Of a DNA stretch of 18,103 bases, positions 13,836 to 18,103 are shown in pieces. How positions within the stretch are numbered: the stretch's first letter is position 1; the number at the start of each line of letters is the position of its first letter. The translations under genes were made by a program, and so were the position numbers. The notes beneath the pieces are model-generated. The model worked only from the letters and a program-made list of their open reading frames with translations. It did not search any database and was not told the origin of the DNA. Origin of the DNA: Methylophilaceae bacterium (GTDB lineage Bacteria > Pseudomonadota > Gammaproteobacteria > Burkholderiales > Methylophilaceae); contig JADGRN010000007.1 of the NCBI GenBank assembly GCA_017880825.1, forward strand, positions 1-18,103, written 5' to 3'.

Positions 13836-15266
13836 CTAGTGCGCATGGTCAACGATGAATTGCTTGATGGCAGCCACGTCGGTAGCCATCACCTCAAAGC
13901 GTTGCGGCAAATCTTCCAGGCCGACGAGATCAGCCGGACGCTCAGGTTTCTGGCCAAGGGCCTCCACAATCGCGTCTTCAAACTTGGCAGGTAAAGCGGT
14001 TTCCAGCACCACCATGGGGACATCCGGCTCGCGGTATTCGAGCGCCACCTTCAATCCGTCAGCAGTGTGTGTGTCAATAGTCACGCCATATTGCTCGTGC
14101 GCCCAGCGGATAGTCTGCATACGGTTGGCATGATTGCTGGAGCCAGAAACGAAACCATAGTTTGCCACCTTGGCGAAATAGCCACCTTCGTTGAGGTCAA
14201 AGGAGCCGCCTGTATCCACCTTGTTCCAAAGTTCACGCATTTTGGCGGCATCACGCTCAACCAGATCGAACACAAAACGCTCAAAGTTGGAGGCTTTACT
14301 GATGTCCATTGACGGGCTAGAGGTATGGTAAGTGCTCGCCGAGCCGCGTGGACGATAGACGCCAGTCTTGAAGAATTCGTCAAGCACGTCATTCTCGTTG
14401 GTGGCGACCACCAGCTTCTTCACCGGCAGGCCCATCATGCGCGCGATATGGCCGGCGCAGACATTACCAAAATTGCCTGACGGCACGGCAAAGCTGACCT
14501 GCTCACTGTTGCTCCTGGTGACGGCGAAGTAGCCTTTGAAGTAGTACACCACCTGCGCAGCAACGCGTGCCCAGTTGATGGAATTGACGGCGCCGATCTT
14601 GTGCTTGGCCTTGAAGGCAGAGTCGTTGGAAACAGCCTTGACGATGTCCTGCGCGTCGTCGAACACGCCTTTGACGGCGATGTTGAAAATGTTCGGGGCC
14701 TGCAGGCTGAACATCTGCGCGGTCTGGAAGCGGCTCATCTTCTGGTGCGGCGACAACATGAACACGCGGATGCCCTGCTTGCTGCGCATGGCGTATTCGG
14801 CAGCGGAGCCCGTGTCGCCCGAAGTCGCGCCGAGGATGTTGGTTTCCTGCCCGACTTTGGTCAATACGTACTCAAACAGGTTGCCGAGCAACTGCATGGC
14901 CATGTCCTTGAACGCCAGCGTCGGGCCGTTGGACAGCGACAGCAAATATAAATTGTTTTCCAGTTTCAGCGTAGGCGTAATGTCGGCGGCATTCTGACCT
15001 TTACGCGTATGGCAATACACTTCCTGCACATAGGTCTTGTCAACGATGGCCTTCAAATCAGCAGCTGGAATGTCGTCAATGAGACGTGACAGAATCGAAT
15101 AGGCCAATTCGCGATAATTCATGCCACGCATCGCGTTCAAATCGGCATCGCTGAATTGCGGATAGCTTTCCGGCAGATAAAGGCCGCCGTCAGGGGCTAG
15201 GCCGCCGAGCAGAATTTCACTAAAACTGAGCGCAGGCGACTGGCCACGGGTGCTGATGTATTTCAT
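13836..15266 (-). CDS. thrC: threonine synthase
   Basis: Converts O-phosphohomoserine to threonine with PLP, the last step of threonine synthesis. The 476-residue length fits the long proteobacterial form. The N-terminal segment MKYISTRGQSP...SFSEILLGGLAPDGGLYLP is typical, the PLP lysine is Lys120 in GPTLAFKDMAMQLLGN, and the phosphate-binding loop GATSGDTGSAAEYA is near 145-158. Further conserved blocks are AVNSINWARVAAQVVYY and VPSGNFGNVCAGH. The ATG overlaps the hom stop by one base (TAATG), so the two are translationally coupled. thyA follows 12 bases after its stop. Nothing unusual was seen in the active-site motifs. Confidence 0.96.
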   Translation of the reverse strand: MKYISTRGQSPALSFSEILLGGLAPDGGLYLPESYPQFSDADLNAMRGMNYRELAYSILSRLIDDIPAADLKAIVDKTYVQEVYCHTRKGQNAADITPTLKLENNLYLLSLSNGPTLAFKDMAMQLLGNLFEYVLTKVGQETNILGATSGDTGSAAEYAMRSKQGIRVFMLSPHQKMSRFQTAQMFSLQAPNIFNIAVKGVFDDAQDIVKAVSNDSAFKAKHKIGAVNSINWARVAAQVVYYFKGYFAVTRSNSEQVSFAVPSGNFGNVCAGHIARMMGLPVKKLVVATNENDVLDEFFKTGVYRPRGSASTYHTSSPSMDISKASNFERFVFDLVERDAAKMRELWNKVDTGGSFDLNEGGYFAKVANYGFVSGSSNHANRMQTIRWAHEQYGVTIDTHTADGLKVALEYREPDVPMVVLETALPAKFEDAIVEALGQKPERPADLVGLEDLPQRFEVMATDVAAIKQFIVDHAH

Positions 15267-16579
15267 TACTTGTTAAGTTCTTCCATGCGGATGCGCGTTA
15301 CCTTGCCCGCAATGGCAGGCAGCGCTTCAATGGCGGCAATCGCCTGATCGATATTTTTCTCTACCGTGATATGGGTGAGAATGATGATGTCGGCTTCAGT
15401 CTCGTTGTCGGCCGGCTCCTTTTGCATCATGGCGTCGATGGAGATATTGCGGTCACCCAGAATCTTGGTCACATCGGCCAGTACGCCCGGTTTATCCAGC
15501 GCTCTCAGCCGCAGATAGTAGGCGCTGCGTACCTCGGACATCGGCAGAATACTCAGGTCGGAGAGCTGGTCAGGCTGGAACGCCAGATGCGGTACGCGCT
15601 GATGCGGATCCGCCGTCTGCATGCGCGTCACATCCACCAAGTCAGCCACCACTGCGCTCGCGGTAGGCTCGGCACCGGCACCGGCACCGTAGTACAGCGT
15701 TGGTCCGGCAGCGTCGCCCTTGACCACCACTGCATTCATAGCGCCGTTGACGTTGGCGATCAGACGCTTTTCCGGGATCAGCGTCGGGTGTACGCGCAGC
15801 TCGACGCCATTTTCGATGCGCTTGGTAATGCCCAATAATTTCACGCGGTATCCCAGCTCTTCTGCGTACCGGATGTCTTCGCGCGTGAGCTTGGTGATGC
15901 CTTCGGTATAAACTTTGTCGAACTGCATGGGAATGCCAAACCCCACTCCAGCCAGAATCATCAATTTATGCGCGGCATCAATACCTTCGACATCGAAAGT
16001 CGGGTCGGCTTCGGCATAGCCTAAACGTTGCGCTTCCCTCAGCGCATCGTCAAAGGCCATGCCCTTTTCGCGCATTTCGGTGAGAATAAAATTGGTGGTG
16101 CCATTGATAATGCCGGCAATCCACTCAATACGATTCGCAGACAGCCCCTCACGTACTGCCTTGATGATGGGAATGCCGCCGGCAACTGCGGCTTCGAATG
16201 CGACAATCACACCTTTTTTCTGTGCCGCAGCAAAGATTTCGTTGCCATGCAAGGCAAGCAGCGCCTTGTTGGCCGTCACCACATGCTTGCCATTTGCTAT
16301 GGCTTTAAGCACCAGGTCCCGGGCAACAGTGGAGCCGCCGATCAACTCAACAACGATGTCGATATCGGGATCGGACACTACCGAAAATGCGTCATCGGTG
16401 ACTTCCACCGCGCCTTGAGTGACTTGTTTTGCTAACTCAATGTTGCGATCCGCCACCTTGACAATCCGAATAGGACGCCCGGCGCGCCGGGTGATTTCTT
16501 CCTGGTTGCGCGTAAGCACAGTAAAGGTGCCGCCACCGACTGTGCCTATGCCGAGCAGGCCTACGTGTATGGGTTTCAT
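15266..16579 (-). CDS. hom: homoserine dehydrogenase
   Basis: Reduces aspartate semialdehyde to homoserine, the branch point to threonine and methionine. The ATG at 16579 gives 437 residues and the expected N-terminus MKPIHVGLLGIGTVGGGTF; a longer in-frame start at 16699 lies inside alaA and has no family support. Seen in order: the nucleotide-binding GLLGIGTVGGGTF, HVVTANKALLA with Lys105, GIINGTTNFIL near 157-166, GYAEADPTFDVEGIDAAHKL with the catalytic acidic and Lys205 region, and a C-terminal ACT domain from about residue 353 (YYLRLRALDKPGVLADV). The ACT domain implies feedback control by an amino acid, usually threonine. It follows alaA by 37 bases and overlaps thrC. No clear ribosome site precedes it. 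Confidence 0.96.
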   Translation of the reverse strand: MKPIHVGLLGIGTVGGGTFTVLTRNQEEITRRAGRPIRIVKVADRNIELAKQVTQGAVEVTDDAFSVVSDPDIDIVVELIGGSTVARDLVLKAIANGKHVVTANKALLALHGNEIFAAAQKKGVIVAFEAAVAGGIPIIKAVREGLSANRIEWIAGIINGTTNFILTEMREKGMAFDDALREAQRLGYAEADPTFDVEGIDAAHKLMILAGVGFGIPMQFDKVYTEGITKLTREDIRYAEELGYRVKLLGITKRIENGVELRVHPTLIPEKRLIANVNGAMNAVVVKGDAAGPTLYYGAGAGAEPTASAVVADLVDVTRMQTADPHQRVPHLAFQPDQLSDLSILPMSEVRSAYYLRLRALDKPGVLADVTKILGDRNISIDAMMQKEPADNETEADIIILTHITVEKNIDQAIAAIEALPAIAGKVTRIRMEELNK

Positions 16580-16616
16580 GGGGTGAGTAACTTTCGTTTG
16601 GCTTATTTTGCTGCTT

Positions 16617-17849
16617 TTATTTTTTTGCGCCGTGGCGTTTACGATACTGTTCCAGAAACCTTGCGATACGCCCGATAGCCTCAGTGAGGTCATCCACATT
16701 GGGCAGGAACACTACACGGAAATGGTCCGGCGTCTTCCAGTTAAAGCCGCTGCCCTGCACCAGCAGGACCTTTTCTTCCAATAACAGGTCCAGAATGAAT
16801 TGCTGATCATCAGTGATCGGATAAATTTTCGGGTTCAGGCGTGGGAATAAATACAGTGCCGCTGCGGGTTTCGTGCAAGTCACGCCAGGGATGTCGGTCA
16901 GCAGTTTATAGGCGAGATCGCGCTGCTTGCAGAGGCGCCCGGTCGGAGCCACCAAGTCATTAATACTCTGATACCCACCCAGCGCGGTCTGGATAGCCAG
17001 TTGTCCCGGCACATTGGCACACAGACGCATGGAGGCCAACATATTGAGGCCCTCGATGTAATCCTGTGCATGGCGCTTTTCGCCGGATACCACCATCCAG
17101 CCTGCCCGATAACCACAAGTGCGGTAGTTCTTCGATAGTCCATTAAATGTGACAAACAGTACATCATCCGCCAATGAGGCAATAGAGGTATGCGTGTTGC
17201 CGTCATACAGCACCTTGTCGTAAATCTCGTCAGCAAAAATTACCAGCTTGTGATGCCGCGCAATCTCAATGATTTTTTCCAGGATTTCTGCCGGATAGAG
17301 TGCGCCGGTCGGGTTATTGGGGTTGATAATCACGATACCGCGCGTGTTGGCGGTAATTTTGGCTTCGATGTCCTGCAAATCGGGTAGCCAGCCTGACTCT
17401 TCGTCACACACATAATGGCGTGGCGTGCCGCCTGCCAACGTAACCGCAGCAGTCCACAAGGGATAATCCGGCATCGGCACCAGAATCTGGTCGCCATTAT
17501 TCAGCAGCGCCTGCATGGCCATTACGATCAGCTCCGAAACACCATTACCGATAATGATGTCATCGATATGTACGCCAGGAATCTTCTTCTGCTGGGTGTA
17601 GTGCATGATGGCCTTGCGTGCCGCGAACAAGCCCTTGGAATCGGTATAGCCTGAAGCCTGATCCATATTGTGGATCACATCCTGCAGGATTTCCTCAGGC
17701 GCTTCAAAGCCGAACGATGCAGGGTTGCCGATATTCAGCTTGATGATGCGATGGCCTTCTTCTTCCATCTGCCGCGCGCGCGCCAGCACCGGGCCACGAA
17801 TATCGTAGCAAACATTATTAAGCTTGGAAGATTTCAGTATAGGTTGCAC
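16617..17849 (-). CDS. alaA: alanine aminotransferase of the AlaA type
   Basis: PLP-dependent aminotransferase making alanine from pyruvate and glutamate. Many sites match E. coli AlaA: KSSKLNNVCYDIRGPV at the N-terminus, LNIGNPASFGF, GNGVSELIVMAMQALLN, PDYPLWTAAV, INPNNPTGA, FADEIYDKVLYD, the PLP lysine Lys240 in NGLSKNYR, and KVLLVQGSGFNW near the C-terminus. I choose the GTG at 17849, giving 410 residues, because VQPILKSSKL then aligns with MSPIEKSSKL of the E. coli protein. A longer frame from a TTG at 17888 is possible, but its GGAG is only one base away. Neither start has a good ribosome site. Position 45 is Ser where AlaA has Pro. It is the first gene of a run with hom and thrC, a common betaproteobacterial order. 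Confidence 0.92.
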   Translation of the reverse strand: MQPILKSSKLNNVCYDIRGPVLARARQMEEEGHRIIKLNIGNPASFGFEAPEEILQDVIHNMDQASGYTDSKGLFAARKAIMHYTQQKKIPGVHIDDIIIGNGVSELIVMAMQALLNNGDQILVPMPDYPLWTAAVTLAGGTPRHYVCDEESGWLPDLQDIEAKITANTRGIVIINPNNPTGALYPAEILEKIIEIARHHKLVIFADEIYDKVLYDGNTHTSIASLADDVLFVTFNGLSKNYRTCGYRAGWMVVSGEKRHAQDYIEGLNMLASMRLCANVPGQLAIQTALGGYQSINDLVAPTGRLCKQRDLAYKLLTDIPGVTCTKPAAALYLFPRLNPKIYPITDDQQFILDLLLEEKVLLVQGSGFNWKTPDHFRVVFLPNVDDLTEAIGRIARFLEQYRKRHGAKK

Positions 17850-17860
17850 GGTGTGGATTT

Positions 17861-17876
17861 CGCGTTTGAAAACGCG
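17861..17876. promoter_or_regulatory. 16-bp palindrome just upstream of the alaA start
   Basis: CGCGTTT and AAACGCG flank a two-base centre. It ends 11 bases before the GTG of alaA. It could be an operator for a dimeric repressor or an RNA hairpin next to the start codon. If the TTG at 17888 is the true start, it would instead lie within the coding sequence. Confidence 0.4.
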
Positions 17877-17918
17877 CAGTTGTTTCAAACTCCAATTCTA
17901 CCTTGCCGCTGACACTCC

Positions 17919-17981
17919 GGGCAATGCAAAGTGCGGCGGGCCTGCCAGTTAATGTCAGGCATGCCCCGCTTTGCACTGCCC
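17919..17981. repeat. long imperfect inverted repeat in the alaA upstream region
   Basis: Outer arms GGGCA/TGCCC, then TGCAAAG/CTTTGCA, CGG/CCG, GG/CC and GCCTG/CAGGC pair with small mismatches and bulges around a loop of about 11 bases, giving a 63-base GC-rich hairpin. It lies in the divergent gap between alaA and the plus-strand gene at 18051 and has no T-run on either strand, so it is not a standard terminator. It may be a REP-like element or a structured leader of the alaA operon. Confidence 0.6.
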
Positions 17982-18050
17982 TTAGTTAAACTGATGCAGT
18001 ATCATCACTACAAATCCAACCAGCGAATTGCTTTATACCTATACCACCTT

Positions 18051-18103
18051 ATGAACCTGCATCTGACTACCTCCGAAGGAAACTACCTGATTACCGGTTA
18101 CGG
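18051..18103 (+). CDS. start of a divergent gene, possibly Mth938-domain protein
   Basis: The ATG at 18051 opens a frame that stays open to the window edge: MNLHLTTSEGNYLITGYG, 17 codons and part of the next. The pattern of an N-terminal MxLHL segment ending in a TGYG is like small Mth938/Xcc1710-type proteins that often lie next to the alaA gene in betaproteobacteria, so the call rests mostly on position. No ribosome site is evident. Only 53 bases are visible and nothing about function can be tested here. Confidence 0.45.
   Translation, partial: MNLHLTTSEGNYLITGY

Noticed and set aside
16580..16699. Longer homoserine dehydrogenase start
   Set aside because: The extra 40 residues overlap alaA and are not family-like; MKPIHVGLLG is the standard start.
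17944..17960. Minus-strand TGGCA-like word within the long hairpin as a second sigma-54 promoter
   Set aside because: GG and GC are spaced correctly, but the -12 part matches poorly (CCGCA), and the match falls in a GC-rich inverted repeat, so it is probably chance.

Overview
The window reads as chromosomal DNA of a betaproteobacterium, most likely of the Nitrosomonadales/Methylophilales type. The basis is protein family character (short-form 6-phosphogluconate dehydrogenase, a betaproteobacterial-style GlrK/GlrR pair, the alaA-hom-thrC order), ordinary sigma-70 and sigma-54 promoter motifs, and roughly balanced base composition. I cannot name the genus from sequence alone. No rRNA, tRNA, CRISPR array, insertion sequence or phage gene was seen.

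Left part (1-4750): an oxidative pentose phosphate group. A 6-phosphogluconolactonase gene (pgl, minus strand, cut by the window edge) is divergent from a dienelactone hydrolase-family gene. The plus strand then carries gnd (short form, probably NAD-preferring) and zwf. With pgl, these cover all three steps from glucose-6-phosphate to ribulose-5-phosphate. A terminator follows zwf, then dcd (dCTP deaminase) and a large PLP-dependent Orn/Lys/Arg decarboxylase. folA (dihydrofolate reductase) faces the decarboxylase on the minus strand.

Middle part (7600-12980): the most interesting region. Three plus-strand genes joined by ATGA overlaps encode a GlrK/QseE-like sensor kinase, a small QseG-like lipoprotein and a GlrR/QseF-like sigma-54 activator. 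Immediately after the glrR stop codon lie two inverted repeats of the form (T/C)GTC-N10-GACA, the motif known for E. coli GlrR. A near-perfect -24/-12 sigma-54 promoter follows. This promoter heads three genes for exported or membrane proteins: an EF-hand plus BON-domain protein, a histidine-rich secreted protein, and a glycine-zipper membrane protein broken by a one-base frameshift. The reading is a self-contained envelope-sensing module with its regulator and probable target operon side by side.

Right part (13029-18103): minus-strand alaA (alanine/valine-type aminotransferase), hom, thrC and thyA, tightly spaced and probably one operon for alanine, threonine and dTMP synthesis. ThyA has Trp at position 146, exactly where the catalytic Cys is expected. 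Upstream of alaA there is a 16-bp palindrome and a long imperfect inverted repeat. The window ends in the first codons of a divergent plus-strand gene, possibly an Mth938-domain protein.

Two local lesions (the frameshift near 12650 and thyA Cys146Trp near 13387) lie about 740 bases apart. They should be checked against reads before any biology is built on them.
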